From positions 1 to 36,468 of the forward strand of contig NZ_DS483466.1 in NCBI RefSeq assembly GCF_000154285.1: a stretch of 36,468 nt of DNA, given 5' to 3'. The notes beneath the pieces are model-generated. The model ran no database searches, was not told the DNA's origin, and worked only from the letters and a program-made list of their open reading frames with translations. Position numbers and translations under genes: made by a program. The DNA is from Amedibacillus dolichus DSM 3991 (GTDB taxonomy: Bacteria > Bacillota_I > Bacilli_A > Erysipelotrichales > Erysipelotrichaceae). This document shows, piece after piece, positions 1 to 8,220 of this stretch. Position 1 is the first letter of the stretch, and every line of letters starts with the position of its first letter.

Positions 1-48
1 CACATCATATTGTGCGTTTTTATCTGCATCATAAGCAATCAGCTTATA

Positions 49-387
49 CTATTTATGCAACTCTTTAATAATATTTTCAATCTTATTTCCTTTTTCTAAA
101 GAATCATCAATTAAGAAAACAAGAGAAGGCACCTTACGTATTGTCATACGTTTTGCTAATTCACTGCGAATAAAGCCTTTTGAACGCTCTAACGCCTTCA
201 TACCGGCTGCTTCACGTGCTTTCTGTCCTAAAAAGGAAACATATACCTTTGCAATTGATAAATCACCGCTAACAACCACATCGGTTATCGTAATAAAGCC
301 AATCTTGGGATCCTTTAATTGAAATTGAATGATTTCCGATACTTCTTTTTGAATAATCCCAGCAATCTTTTCCGTTTTTAACGTCAT
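49..387 (-). CDS. rbfA: Ribosome-binding factor A
   Basis: RbfA binds the immature 30S subunit in the cytoplasm and helps mature the 5' end of 16S rRNA, especially in the cold. The 112-residue product has the usual RbfA length and start pattern (MTLKTEKIAG, then ...IQKEVSEIIQ), a KH-like fold region with DPKIGFITITDV near residues 26-37, and a mid-protein stretch AKVYVSFLG. The longest frame starts 24 bases upstream, but ATG at 387 is chosen because AGGTGAT lies just before it. It follows infB by 13 bases and is the last visible gene of the rimP-infB operon. No terminator or truB start is visible in the 48 bases left at the window edge. Family assignment is confident. Confidence 0.96.
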   Translation of the reverse strand: MTLKTEKIAGIIQKEVSEIIQFQLKDPKIGFITITDVVVSGDLSIAKVYVSFLGQKAREAAGMKALERSKGFIRSELAKRMTIRKVPSLVFLIDDSLEKGNKIENIIKELHK

Positions 388-400
388 ATTATCACCTATA

Positions 401-2239
401 TTATTCTGCATCTACCTGCTGATTTTCGTATGCTTCAATGATATCATCAACCTTGATATCGTTAAAGTTTTCAATTGTTAATCCGCAGTCAAAACCGCTT
501 GTAACTTCCTTTGCGTCATTCTGGAAACGTTTCAAAGAGCCTAGCTTACCAGTATAAACAACAACCCCATCACGAATCAAACGAACTCCGCATTCCTTAC
601 GAAGTGCACCATCGGTAACCATGCAGCCTGCAATCGTACCGATCTTGCTAGCTTTGTATAATTGACGAACTTCTGCTTGCCCGATAACAACTTCTTCATA
701 TACCGGTGCAAGCATACCCTTCATCGCATTTTCCATTTCCTCTAAAGCCTTATAAATAATGTTATGCAAACGAATTTCAATGCCTTCTTCTTCCGCCTTC
801 TTGCGTACTAATGCACTCGGACGAACATTAAATCCGTAAATAACCGCACGTGAAGCACTCGCTAACAAAATATCCGATTCTGTAATTGCTCCTGCAGTGG
901 AACGAATAACATTAACCTTTACTCCCTGAACATCAATTTTTTCCATGCTCGCTTTAACTGCTTCCGCACTACCTTGCACATCGGCTTTAATAATAACATT
1001 TACATCTTGTACTTCTCCCTCTTCGATTTGACGAGCCAAATCATCTAAGGACATTGCACTTGATGCATTACGTTCTTGATCAATACGTTTGTATAAACGT
1101 GCTTCGGCAATCTGACGTGCTTTCTTATCACTTTCAAATACCTTAAAGATATCACCGGCAATCGGAACATCGTTTAAACCGATAATTTCAACTGGCATGG
1201 AAGGAAGCGCCGTTTTAATCTCTCGACCACGATCGTCCGTCATTTTACGAACCTTACCATAAGCAGTTCCGACAACAACCGCATCTCCTGTATGCAAAGT
1301 ACCGCTTTGAACAAGCAATGTTGTAACCGGACCTCTTCCCTTATCCAACTTAGCTTCGATTACACTTCCGACTGCAAGCTTATCCGGATTCGCTTTATAA
1401 TCCTGTACTTCCGCTACAACCAAAATCGTTTCTAATAATTCATCAACGCCCATACCGGTTTTGGCTGAAATATTCGCATAAATCGTATCGCCGCCCCATT
1501 CTTCCGGCATAAGCCCAAGCTCACTCATTTCACTTACCACACGATCACGGTTAGCTTCCGGCTTATCCATCTTATTGACTGCTACGATTACAGGAACACC
1601 AGCTGCTTTCGCATGATCAACTGCTTCCTTTGTTTGTGGCATAACACCGTCATCTGCAGCAACAACGATAATAACGATATCGGTAACCTTAGCTCCACGC
1701 GCACGCATAGCTGTAAAGGCTTCATGCCCCGGTGTATCAAGGAAGGTAACCTTCTTTCCGCCTACATTGACCTGATAAGCACCGATATGCTGCGTAATAC
1801 CGCCAAATTCACCTTGTGTTACATGTGTCTTACGAATCGTATCCAACAAGGTCGTCTTTCCGTGATCAACATGTCCCATGATTGTTACAACCGGCGGTCT
1901 CCCTACTAGCTTATCTGAATCTTCCTCTTCTTCTAACAGTTCTTCAAAATCGGTTTCATCTACAACCACTTCCTTTTCACATTCCACATTGAATTCCATA
2001 CAAATCAATTCAATCGTTTCATCGTCCAAGGAAGAATTGATGGTAACCATCGTTCCCATCATAAATAGCAGCTTAATAATTTCACTCGCATTGCGATTCA
2101 ATTTTTCCGCTAATTCTCCCACCGTAATCGGGAGGCTATACGTAATTTCCTTTACTTCCACACGAGGTGCCTTTGGCGCAAAGTTCCCCTTGTTGTTTCC
2201 CTTACGATTTCCTTTTCCTTTTTTTTGTTGTCTTGCCAT
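401..2239 (-). CDS. infB: Translation initiation factor IF-2
   Basis: IF-2 is the GTPase that places fMet-tRNA on the 30S subunit and promotes subunit joining. The 612-residue product carries a basic Lys/Gly-rich N-terminus, an IF2_N segment (ELAEKLN), the G domain with P-loop [14 protein letters not shown] and NKMD, then the beta-barrel and C-terminal tRNA-binding domains. It is shorter than Bacillus IF-2 (about 740 residues) because the variable N-terminal region is small. ATG at 2239 is preferred over a start 24 bases upstream because AGGTGAT stands before it and because it begins 8 bases after the ylxQ stop. It lies in the rimP-nusA-ylxR-ylxQ-infB-rbfA operon. Confidence 0.98.
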   Translation of the reverse strand: MARQQKKGKGNRKGNNKGNFAPKAPRVEVKEITYSLPITVGELAEKLNRNASEIIKLLFMMGTMVTINSSLDDETIELICMEFNVECEKEVVVDETDFEELLEEEEDSDKLVGRPPVVTIMGHVDHGKTTLLDTIRKTHVTQGEFGGITQHIGAYQVNVGGKKVTFLDTPGHEAFTAMRARGAKVTDIVIIVVAADDGVMPQTKEAVDHAKAAGVPVIVAVNKMDKPEANRDRVVSEMSELGLMPEEWGGDTIYANISAKTGMGVDELLETILVVAEVQDYKANPDKLAVGSVIEAKLDKGRGPVTTLLVQSGTLHTGDAVVVGTAYGKVRKMTDDRGREIKTALPSMPVEIIGLNDVPIAGDIFKVFESDKKARQIAEARLYKRIDQERNASSAMSLDDLARQIEEGEVQDVNVIIKADVQGSAEAVKASMEKIDVQGVKVNVIRSTAGAITESDILLASASRAVIYGFNVRPSALVRKKAEEEGIEIRLHNIIYKALEEMENAMKGMLAPVYEEVVIGQAEVRQLYKASKIGTIAGCMVTDGALRKECGVRLIRDGVVVYTGKLGSLKRFQNDAKEVTSGFDCGLTIENFNDIKVDDIIEAYENQQVDAE

Positions 2240-2247
2240 ATAATCAC

Positions 2248-2541
2248 CTAGCCTTTCAAGCAAGTATGAAGCTTTTGCGCAAAACCTTCATCTAATATAA
2301 CAATGAATTTGCGATTTCTTTGTCCAATCGCCATATTCATTTTGTCATCGTCCATATACACATATCTCACATGATAATATGTGCATTTATCTACTAATTT
2401 TTTATGAGAATTTTCTCCGATATCCGCACTCATAATTACAAGCTTTGCTTTTTTAGCACGAATATCCTTCATTCCGCTATCTCCGAAGGACAATTTGCGT
2501 GCCTTAGCCGCAAGTCCCAATAAGCCTTGCACATCATTCAT
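2248..2541 (-). CDS. ylxQ: L7Ae/L30e-family RNA-binding protein YlxQ
   Basis: A 97-residue protein of the ribosomal L7Ae/L30e family, named YlxQ in Bacillus; these proteins bind kink-turn-like RNA. Visible family features are [15 protein letters not shown] at the N-terminus, [14 protein letters not shown] in the middle and a [11 protein letters not shown] end. Its ATG lies inside the 3' end of ylxR (8-base overlap), so the two are probably translationally coupled. It sits between ylxR and infB, the same place as in Bacillus. The exact RNA target is not established from the sequence; it is inferred to serve ribosome or RNase P-related functions from its context. Confidence 0.92.
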   Translation of the reverse strand: MNDVQGLLGLAAKARKLSFGDSGMKDIRAKKAKLVIMSADIGENSHKKLVDKCTYYHVRYVYMDDDKMNMAIGQRNRKFIVILDEGFAQKLHTCLKG

Positions 2542-2797
2542 GTGTTTGAAACATCTCCGTTAAGGCAACATATAATTCCTCCGGAATCTCACATTCCAAG
2601 GAGCGTGCCAATGCTTTTCTTTTCTTTGCAATTTCAACGGCTTCCACACTGCGCTTAAGATATGCTCCACGTCCGTTCTTTTTCCCCGTTTCATCAATTT
2701 CAACAGTTCCCTGTGGTGTACGTACGATACGGATCAATTCTTTTTTTGGAAGGCTTTCCATGGTAGCGACACATCTGCGCATCGGTATCTTTTTCAT
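2534..2797 (-). CDS. ylxR: YlxR/DUF448 nucleic-acid-binding protein (RnpM-like)
   Basis: An 87-residue DUF448 protein. The family signature is clear: MRRCVAT near the start, then ELIRIVR, and NGRGAYL near residue 43. In Bacillus, YlxR (RnpM) has been described as a modulator of RNase P; whether that holds here is inference. A TTG three bases upstream gives a longer frame, but ATG at 2797 is better spaced (8 bases) from GGAGG. It begins 17 bases after the nusA stop and overlaps ylxQ by 8 bases, so it is firmly inside the nusA-infB operon. Confidence 0.93.
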   Translation of the reverse strand: MKKIPMRRCVATMESLPKKELIRIVRTPQGTVEIDETGKKNGRGAYLKRSVEAVEIAKKRKALARSLECEIPEELYVALTEMFQTHE

Positions 2798-2814
2798 CAA
2801 GCATTCCTCCCTGC

Positions 2815-4461
2815 TTAATCTTCATCGTAATACTTATCGTATTCATCAAAGTCGATGTCATCGTGAATCCAATCGTTTTCTTCCTCTTCAAGCTGCTTAC
2901 GTTCGATTTCTTCCAATTCTTCCTCAGAATAAATCGGTTTCATACCATAATCAATATCCTTCAAGTTAAAGGTTGGTTTACGTTCTTCCTTATCATCATT
3001 TTTCTTATATTTCGCTTTTGTGATTGGTTTTGCTTCCTGACGATTGGAAGCATCTGCCAAGCTTTCAAACTTCGACTTATATTCTTGTTTTTCCTTTACA
3101 TTCAAGCCTTCGGATTTCTGCTTTTCTTTCGCTATACGTGCAGCTTCTTCCAAATCGCTTTCCTGCTTTTCTTCCATTGCTTCCTCTACAATTGGTGCTT
3201 CTACCTTACTTGTTTCACTAACAGCTTCTTCTTCAAGCTCTGTTTCTTCTTCATAAACAGATTCATCAAAAGCAACTCCGGCATCATCTAAGGTAAGTGC
3301 TTCTTCCTCTTTCATCTGTTCAAAGCGTTCCTGCTGTGCAGCTTCTTTTTCTGCCTGCTGTTTTGCTAAATATTCAGCGCGATAACGCATTGCGGCATCT
3401 TTCCAATCAATTCCCATTTCATTGATATCACTCTCTGATTTGATATCAATCTTATGACCTGTTAATTTCACTGCTAAGCGCGCATTTTTTCCTCGTTTAC
3501 CGATAGCTAAGGACAGCTGATTGTCCGGTACAACTACTAGCAAACCATCTTTTCTTGCTTCATTAGGAATAACTGCCAATACCTCAGCTGGAGAAAGTGC
3601 GTTTTTGATAAGCTCGCTAACATCATCGCTCCATTCGAAAATATCGATCTTTTCACCTTTTAATTCATCAATAATAACCTGAACACGTGTTCCTCTAGGA
3701 CCGATACAAGCCCCAATCGGATCAATGTTTTCATTATGAGAATAAACTGCCATCTTGGTACGTTCTCCTGCTTCACGGGCAATGGCTTTAATTTCGATAA
3801 TTCCCTGATAGATTTCCGGCACCTCTTTTTCAAACAAGCGTTTTACAAGAGTCGCGTCTGCACGTGATACAAGCACCTGTGCGCCCTTCGTTTCCTTATT
3901 AACCTCGCTGATCACTACACGAATCATGGATCCTTCACGATAGGTTTCATTAGGGATCTGCTGATTTTTCGGCATAATCGCAAGTGTCTTTCCGATATTA
4001 ACCACACAGAATTTTTCTTCAACCGATTCAACGGTACCAAAAATCATTTCTTCTACCTTATCGCAATATTCTTCATAGACTGCCAGCTTTTCAGCCTCAC
4101 GTATTTTCTGCTTCATTACGTTTTTGGCAAGAATTACCGCTGCCCTTCCAAAATCGGCAATATTGACTTCTTCTTCCACAACATCACCAAGCTCCAAGGC
4201 TTCATTGATACGCTTCGCATCATTTAAAGAAATTTCCAACTCATCGTCCTCTACCGTTTCCACAACTGCACGCTGTTGGAAAACTTTAATTTCTCCGTTT
4301 TCATCATCTACCGCCACACGAACCAAAGCATCGGGAATTTCAATATGCTTACGAAATGCCTTTGATAATGCTTCCTGTAAAGCATCTACAACGATTTCCT
4401 TTGATAATTGACGATCACTTTCAATCGCCTGCATCGCTGTCATAAAATCATTTAACTTCAT
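2815..4461 (-). CDS. nusA: Transcription termination/antitermination factor NusA
   Basis: NusA binds RNA polymerase and nascent RNA to modulate pausing, termination and antitermination. The 548-residue protein has the RNAP-binding N-terminal domain (about 1-130), an S1 domain (about 135-200), and two KH domains (about 205-345) with the motifs DPIGACIGPRG near 247 and LAIGKRGKNARLA near 318. It then has an unusual acidic/Lys-rich tail of roughly 195 residues (about 355-548), ending in a Tyr/Asp-rich FDEYDKYYDED. Bacillus NusA stops soon after the KH domains (about 371 residues). The start follows an AAAGGA site and lies 15 bases after rimP. Family assignment is secure; the tail function is unknown. 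Confidence 0.98.
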   Translation of the reverse strand: MKLNDFMTAMQAIESDRQLSKEIVVDALQEALSKAFRKHIEIPDALVRVAVDDENGEIKVFQQRAVVETVEDDELEISLNDAKRINEALELGDVVEEEVNIADFGRAAVILAKNVMKQKIREAEKLAVYEEYCDKVEEMIFGTVESVEEKFCVVNIGKTLAIMPKNQQIPNETYREGSMIRVVISEVNKETKGAQVLVSRADATLVKRLFEKEVPEIYQGIIEIKAIAREAGERTKMAVYSHNENIDPIGACIGPRGTRVQVIIDELKGEKIDIFEWSDDVSELIKNALSPAEVLAVIPNEARKDGLLVVVPDNQLSLAIGKRGKNARLAVKLTGHKIDIKSESDINEMGIDWKDAAMRYRAEYLAKQQAEKEAAQQERFEQMKEEEALTLDDAGVAFDESVYEEETELEEEAVSETSKVEAPIVEEAMEEKQESDLEEAARIAKEKQKSEGLNVKEKQEYKSKFESLADASNRQEAKPITKAKYKKNDDKEERKPTFNLKDIDYGMKPIYSEEELEEIERKQLEEEENDWIHDDIDFDEYDKYYDED

Positions 4462-4476
4462 TTTCTATATTCCTTT

Positions 4477-4941
4477 CTAAATTTTTACCGATAAACGAAT
4501 AAGCGCAATATTTGCTATTTCAATTTCTGCCTTTTTCTTTACTGCCTTATCCATATACTGTATAAGAATGCTGTTTTCCTCACAAGAAAGTAAGGTTCCT
4601 TTCACATCACACATACCTGCTTTAGGATCTTTTAGCTTTACATATACAAACTCTCCGATTGCATCTTTAATCTGTTCATAGGTTTTCAACTCACGTTCCG
4701 CTCCCGGTGAACAAACCTCTAAAAAATATTCGCTTTGAATAAAATCTTCTTCATCAAGCTTCGCGGATATTTTTTCTGACACCTCCGCACAGGTATCAAT
4801 GTCCATGGTTCCATCTTTGCGCATAATGGCAATCTGTAAAATTTTATTTTTTCCTTCTTGATGCCACGCTACATCATACAGCACAAGCTCATCGCCAAGA
4901 ACATCACTTACAAGCTGTTTGATCTTTTCGTTATGCTCCAT
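4477..4941 (-). CDS. rimP: Ribosome maturation factor RimP
   Basis: RimP assists early 30S subunit assembly. The 154-residue product shows the family's N-terminal domain with GDELVLYDVAWHQEGK..LQIAI near residues 16-40, MDIDTCAEVSEKIS at about 46-59, the conserved LEVCSPGAERELK near 77-89, and the C-terminal SH3-like barrel. The longest frame starts 90 bases upstream, but that extension would lie in the leader hairpin; ATG at 4941 has AAGGAG six bases before it. It is the first gene of the nusA-infB operon, downstream of a good sigma-A-type promoter and a perfect 10-bp hairpin. Confidence 0.95.
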   Translation of the reverse strand: MEHNEKIKQLVSDVLGDELVLYDVAWHQEGKNKILQIAIMRKDGTMDIDTCAEVSEKISAKLDEEDFIQSEYFLEVCSPGAERELKTYEQIKDAIGEFVYVKLKDPKAGMCDVKGTLLSCEENSILIQYMDKAVKKKAEIEIANIALIRLSVKI

Positions 4942-4966
4942 AACATTCTCCTTTTTAAATATAATG

Positions 4967-4990
4967 AAGGAGTGGGATCTCCCACTCCTT
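4967..4990 (-). promoter_or_regulatory. Perfect leader hairpin upstream of rimP
   Basis: A 10-bp perfect inverted repeat with a 4-base loop lies in the predicted 5' untranslated region of rimP. On the transcript the first arm is AAGGAGTGGG and the second CCCACTCCTT. The second arm contains CTCCTT, which could pair instead with the true rimP Shine-Dalgarno AAGGAG (4948-4953). There is no U-run on the minus strand after it, so it is not a standard terminator for rimP. It may be a translation switch or simply a stabilising 5' hairpin. Confidence 0.6.
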
Positions 4991-5002
4991 GTTTTCTTCT
5001 TT

Positions 5003-5031
5003 AATATAACACTAATCCGCATACTTCGCAA
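5003..5031 (-). promoter_or_regulatory. Promoter of the rimP-nusA-infB operon
   Basis: On the minus strand a -35 TTGCGA (5026-5031) and a -10 TATATT (5003-5008) are separated by 17 bases. Transcription would begin about 55 bases before the rimP ATG, just ahead of the 4967-4990 hairpin. This is the only good candidate between the upstream rpmF terminator and rimP. Confidence 0.65.
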
Positions 5032-5182
5032 GGCTTTTTCACGGAAAAGCTTATAGATTGTACATTTTTTATAGCTGTTGCACCTAAAACATAAACATGA
5101 CCTATATTGCTACTAGACAAAATAAACAATCCATAAGTATTTCACCATCTTCCATGTACCGTAAACTCACACTTTATCAATG

Positions 5183-5217
5183 TAAAAAAAAGACAAATGG
5201 CTAATCACCACTTGTCT
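5183..5217 (-). terminator. Rho-independent terminator of ylbN-rpmF
   Basis: Reading the minus strand, the stem AGACAAGTGG pairs with CCATTTGTCT (one G-U) around a 7-base loop and is followed directly by a run of T. It lies 25 bases past the rpmF stop. Together with the rimP promoter and hairpin it accounts for most of the 300-base gap 4942-5241. The rest of that gap (about 5035-5180) shows nothing I can support. Confidence 0.88.
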
Positions 5218-5241
5218 CCATCACTGTATTTTTACAGTTCT

Positions 5242-5412
5242 TTATTTTTCAACGATTGTTTTTCCGTTGTACTCACCGCATGCACACATCTTGTGAGGAA
5301 CCTTGTATTCACCACAAGCAGGACATTTTACCAATGTTGGCGCAGCTAATTTGTAGTGAGTTCTACGTTTTGCTTTTCTTGTTTTTGAACCGCGTCTCTG
5401 CTGAACAGCCAT
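5242..5412 (-). CDS. rpmF: 50S ribosomal protein L32, zinc-ribbon form
   Basis: A 56-residue ribosomal protein L32. It begins [21 protein letters not shown], as the family does, followed by the core [20 protein letters not shown] and a second Cys pair CAC near residues 43-45. The four Cys (30, 33, 43, 45) indicate the zinc-binding version. It starts 15 bases after the DUF177 gene, the usual partner in many bacteria, and ends just before a strong terminator. Being small it is easily missed by length-limited gene finding, but the identity is clear. Confidence 0.97.
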   Translation of the reverse strand: MAVQQRRGSKTRKAKRRTHYKLAAPTLVKCPACGEYKVPHKMCACGEYNGKTIVEK

Positions 5413-5427
5413 GTTAGCACCTCCTAC

Positions 5428-5937
5428 TTAATCTTCTAATTTAAATTCTTTCAATTTCGCTAAGCGTGGATCAATCTCATCTTTTTTCGATGCTTCATAA
5501 TCCTCTTCTTTGACAACTTCCCAGCCGTCACCTTTAGGATACTCTTTCAGTCCCTCTTTGACTACTTTCAACGGAACCTCCATGAGTATCAATTGAAAGA
5601 TCACCGGCAATAGCTCTACGACATCACCTTTTACTTCGTGTATATCTCCATCATCACATTTTTCGAAGGAGAACACTTCCAAAGATTTTGTATGGAAATC
5701 ATATTCTACATCTTCAAGAGTTATAGAACACGGCACTATCATCACGCCTTCAATATCCAAGTGAGCATATACGCGATCACTGGAACTATCGTAATGAACA
5801 TTTCCTGATACCGTAACATCGTGTAATCCTCTTATCTGCGTCATTTTCGCAAATGCTGCAGGTTCAAAATCAATGCTCTCGTCAAATGAAATCGTCTGAT
5901 TTTCAGCCTGTAATATTTGCAATCTGGACCACTTCAA
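5428..5937 (-). CDS. ylbN: YlbN/YceD DUF177 protein linked to L32
   Basis: A 169-residue DUF177 (YceD/YlbN) protein, a family almost always encoded beside rpmF. In plants and bacteria it has been linked to 23S rRNA/large-subunit accumulation. Visible features are the MKWS start, SGNVHYDSSSDRVYAHLDIEGVMIVPCS (a beta-rich core, given here as the region about 45-70), and an acidic C-terminus ending in DPRLAKLKEFK. The start is a TTG at 5937: a GTG further up overlaps the GAGGTG ribosome site, while the TTG sits six bases after it and restores the conserved MKW start. It is the first gene of a two-gene operon with rpmF. Confidence 0.9.
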   Translation of the reverse strand: MKWSRLQILQAENQTISFDESIDFEPAAFAKMTQIRGLHDVTVSGNVHYDSSSDRVYAHLDIEGVMIVPCSITLEDVEYDFHTKSLEVFSFEKCDDGDIHEVKGDVVELLPVIFQLILMEVPLKVVKEGLKEYPKGDGWEVVKEEDYEASKKDEIDPRLAKLKEFKLED

Positions 5938-5966
5938 AAGAATCACCTCGTTGTCTAACCTATCTC

Positions 5967-5995
5967 ATTATAAGAAAAACTGCACATAAAGTCAA
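5967..5995 (-). promoter_or_regulatory. Promoter of ylbN-rpmF
   Basis: A near-consensus sigma-A promoter on the minus strand: TTGACT (5990-5995), 17-base spacer, TATAAT (5967-5972). It lies about 30 bases ahead of the ylbN start. Confidence 0.85.
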
Positions 5996-6063
5996 ATATT
6001 TCTTACAACGTAGGCTTATATATTAAACCATATTTTCCCTTAATTGAAAAGACTTTTTTAATT

Positions 6064-7002
6064 TTAATTGTGCTTTTTCAACACTTTTTCTACAATCCAA
6101 TCATAGATATATTCATAAACCATGTCTGCGTCCTTCTCTAGCAAGATCTCATGACGCAGCTTATCGAACAGCTTATGCTCCATATTCATATACCCGATGT
6201 CCTGTAAAAAAGTATATGCTTGGCAAAATTTTCCCTCATTTATAATACATGGGTCATCACTTCCAGCTATAAAAACAATCGGCAATTTTTTATTCAAGCA
6301 CTTCCACCCGACACGATCATAAACCTCTATCATCAATGAAAACAAATTTTTAAAGCCATTGAGTGTAAAAATAAAGCCACACAGCTCACAGGCATCATAG
6401 CGCTTTACATTTTCCTGATTTGCACTCAACCACGCATTTCGGCTTCCTTCATTAACAAAGCGCCTTTCATAACCCGAAAATGCCAAATGCTGAATAAGCT
6501 TGCTGCGATAATGGTCGGATTTTATCTTTTCCAATAGCTTCACAAAGCGAAGTGCCAGTGGGGCAAGCGGATTTTTACTTGGCGATCCGCATACAATCAG
6601 TCCATCAATATCTTCATCGAAGCGTTTGCTGTATGCACGTACGACTAAGGAGCCCATACTATGTCCAAACAGCACATAGGGCAGCTTTGGATAGGCTTGC
6701 TTTATAAGCAGTGTTAACTGATGGGTATCTTCGACAATATACCTTCCGCTTTCATCATAAAAATATCCTAAATCCTCTTTGCTTCTGATACTTGCCCCAT
6801 GCCCGCGATGATCCATGATCACACTCATAATCCCATGTTTAGCTAAAAAATCCATAAATTTCAAATAGCGCTCTTTATGCTCCGCCATGCCATGAGCAAG
6901 CTGAACAATTGCTTCAATTCTTCCCTTTGGTTTCATCAGCATAACACTTAATTCCAAGCCATCACATGCCGAAGCCATGGTAAATGTCGTATATGTATGC
7001 AT
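6064..7002 (-). CDS. Alpha/beta hydrolase (lysophospholipase/monoacylglycerol lipase-like, S33)
   Basis: A 312-residue cytoplasmic alpha/beta hydrolase of the Hydrolase_4 (serine aminopeptidase S33) group, which includes lysophospholipases and monoacylglycerol lipases. The oxyanion region is AHGMAEHKERY, the strand-turn MDHRGHGAS follows, and the nucleophile elbow is GHSMGS. The acid is probably the Asp of GSDDPC and the base the His of LRHEIL near the C-terminus, so the triad looks complete. No signal peptide is seen. It stands alone between ylbN and the divergent tmcAL. The substrate cannot be named. Only a weak A/T-rich inverted repeat follows the stop. Confidence 0.88.
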   Translation of the reverse strand: MHTYTTFTMASACDGLELSVMLMKPKGRIEAIVQLAHGMAEHKERYLKFMDFLAKHGIMSVIMDHRGHGASIRSKEDLGYFYDESGRYIVEDTHQLTLLIKQAYPKLPYVLFGHSMGSLVVRAYSKRFDEDIDGLIVCGSPSKNPLAPLALRFVKLLEKIKSDHYRSKLIQHLAFSGYERRFVNEGSRNAWLSANQENVKRYDACELCGFIFTLNGFKNLFSLMIEVYDRVGWKCLNKKLPIVFIAGSDDPCIINEGKFCQAYTFLQDIGYMNMEHKLFDKLRHEILLEKDADMVYEYIYDWIVEKVLKKHN

Positions 7003-7025
7003 AGCGTTCCCTCTTTTCTATTTCT

Positions 7026-7034
7026 ATTTTATCA
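7026..7034 (-). promoter_or_regulatory. Extended -10 promoter of the alpha/beta hydrolase
   Basis: On the minus strand TGATAAAAT (TG-n-TAAAAT) lies about 25 bases before the ATG at 7002. No good -35 is visible, so the call rests on the extended -10 element. Confidence 0.4.
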
Positions 7035-7093
7035 TAGTTTTCTACACAAACCATCATTTCATGGCAATAAGGATATATAATGTGCGAATCTTA

Positions 7094-7102
7094 TGGTATA
7101 GT
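7094..7102 (+). promoter_or_regulatory. Possible extended -10 promoter of tmcAL
   Basis: TGGTATAGT (TG-n-TATAGT) lies about 20 bases before the ATG at 7123. A second candidate TATAAT is at 7076-7081. Neither has a good -35, so this is tentative. Confidence 0.3.
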
Positions 7103-7122
7103 AATAGCTAGTGAGGTGCGAT

Positions 7123-8220
7123 ATGAAAATCTGTGGTATTGTTTGTGAATATAATCCCTTCCATAACGGGCATGTCTATCATATCCAAAAAACGCGCGAG
7201 ATTACCAACTGTGAACTGTTGCTATGTGTTATGAGTGGTAATGCAGTGCAGCGCGGAGAATTTGCGATTGCGGACAAATGGACACGTGCTAAAGCTGCGA
7301 TAGAAGCTGGCTGTGATTTGGTTATCGAGCTTCCCTATCCCTATGTGGTACAACGTGGCGATCGTTTCGCTCATGGCGCTTTACGTATTTTGGCATTAGC
7401 CGGCGTACAGGAACTTGTTTTCGGCAGCGAAAGCAACGATCTCCATCTGTTACAGCAAATGGCAAAAGATTTAGAAAAGAGGTCCACTGTTACACAAAAG
7501 GATATCAGCTATGCCAAAGCCTTGGAAAACACCTTGAATGATAAGCTTTCCAGTAACGATATGCTCGGTGTGTTTTATATCCAAGAAGCAAAACAATATG
7601 GTATTATCCCTCATACGCTTCAACGTACCAATCAATATCATGATGTTAGCTTACACTCTTCTATTGCAAGTGCAACCGCAATTCGTAAAGCCTATTTAGA
7701 GCATCGTTCTATTCAAGACTATACTCCTATGAAAACCGATAGCTTTCATGAGCATACATGGAATGATTATTATAGCTATTTGCAAATGTTCTTAGCTACT
7801 GCAGATAACAAGCATCTTGCCTCTTTCTTTCTTATGGACGAGGGAATCGAAAACTTATTTAAAAGACAAATTCAACATCCAACCTTTGATGACTTTCTAT
7901 CTGCATGTATATCCAAGCGTTATACACGCACAAAAATCCAAAGAACACTGCTGCATCTTTTAACCCAAACCACAAAGGCGGAAATCAATGCACTTGCGCC
8001 AATCTCTTATTTACGTCCACTTGCCTTTAATGCTAAAGGACAAGCATATTTACGTACATTATCTAAGCAAGGAATAACCATTGCTTCACGTTTTAAAGAT
8101 ATTCCAATGCCTTATCGTCAATTAGAAATGCGCTCAACAATTGCTTACGCATATCCATTTGATGCTGCCAAGCGTCAACATATTCTTCAACGTGAGCGCC
8201 TGTCAGCGGAGGTTTTATGA
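7123..8220 (+). CDS. tmcAL: tRNA(Met) cytidine acetate ligase TmcAL
   Basis: TmcAL (YlbM) makes N4-acetylcytidine at the wobble position of elongator tRNA(Met) using acetate and ATP. The 365-residue protein starts MKICGIVCEYNPFHNGH, the nucleotidyltransferase-fold HxGH motif, and then has MSGNAVQRGEFA and the conserved VFGSES segment. The C-terminal half is helical, as in the family. ATG at 7123 is preferred over an upstream GTG, because that GTG belongs to the GAGGTG ribosome site. In Bacillus ylbM also lies beside ylbN-rpmF. The ydcF-like gene overlaps its stop by four bases. Confidence 0.95.
   Translation: MKICGIVCEYNPFHNGHVYHIQKTREITNCELLLCVMSGNAVQRGEFAIADKWTRAKAAIEAGCDLVIELPYPYVVQRGDRFAHGALRILALAGVQELVFGSESNDLHLLQQMAKDLEKRSTVTQKDISYAKALENTLNDKLSSNDMLGVFYIQEAKQYGIIPHTLQRTNQYHDVSLHSSIASATAIRKAYLEHRSIQDYTPMKTDSFHEHTWNDYYSYLQMFLATADNKHLASFFLMDEGIENLFKRQIQHPTFDDFLSACISKRYTRTKIQRTLLHLLTQTTKAEINALAPISYLRPLAFNAKGQAYLRTLSKQGITIASRFKDIPMPYRQLEMRSTIAYAYPFDAAKRQHILQRERLSAEVL

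Noticed and set aside
2863-3291. Plus-strand open frame of 142 codons opposite nusA
   Set aside because: It is the mirror of the low-complexity Glu/Lys-rich NusA tail, giving a Phe/Leu-rich product with no ribosome site or family match.
6000-6070. A/T-rich inverted repeat after the alpha/beta hydrolase gene, considered as a terminator
   Set aside because: The stem is almost entirely A-T and interrupted, and could arise by chance in this AT-rich DNA.
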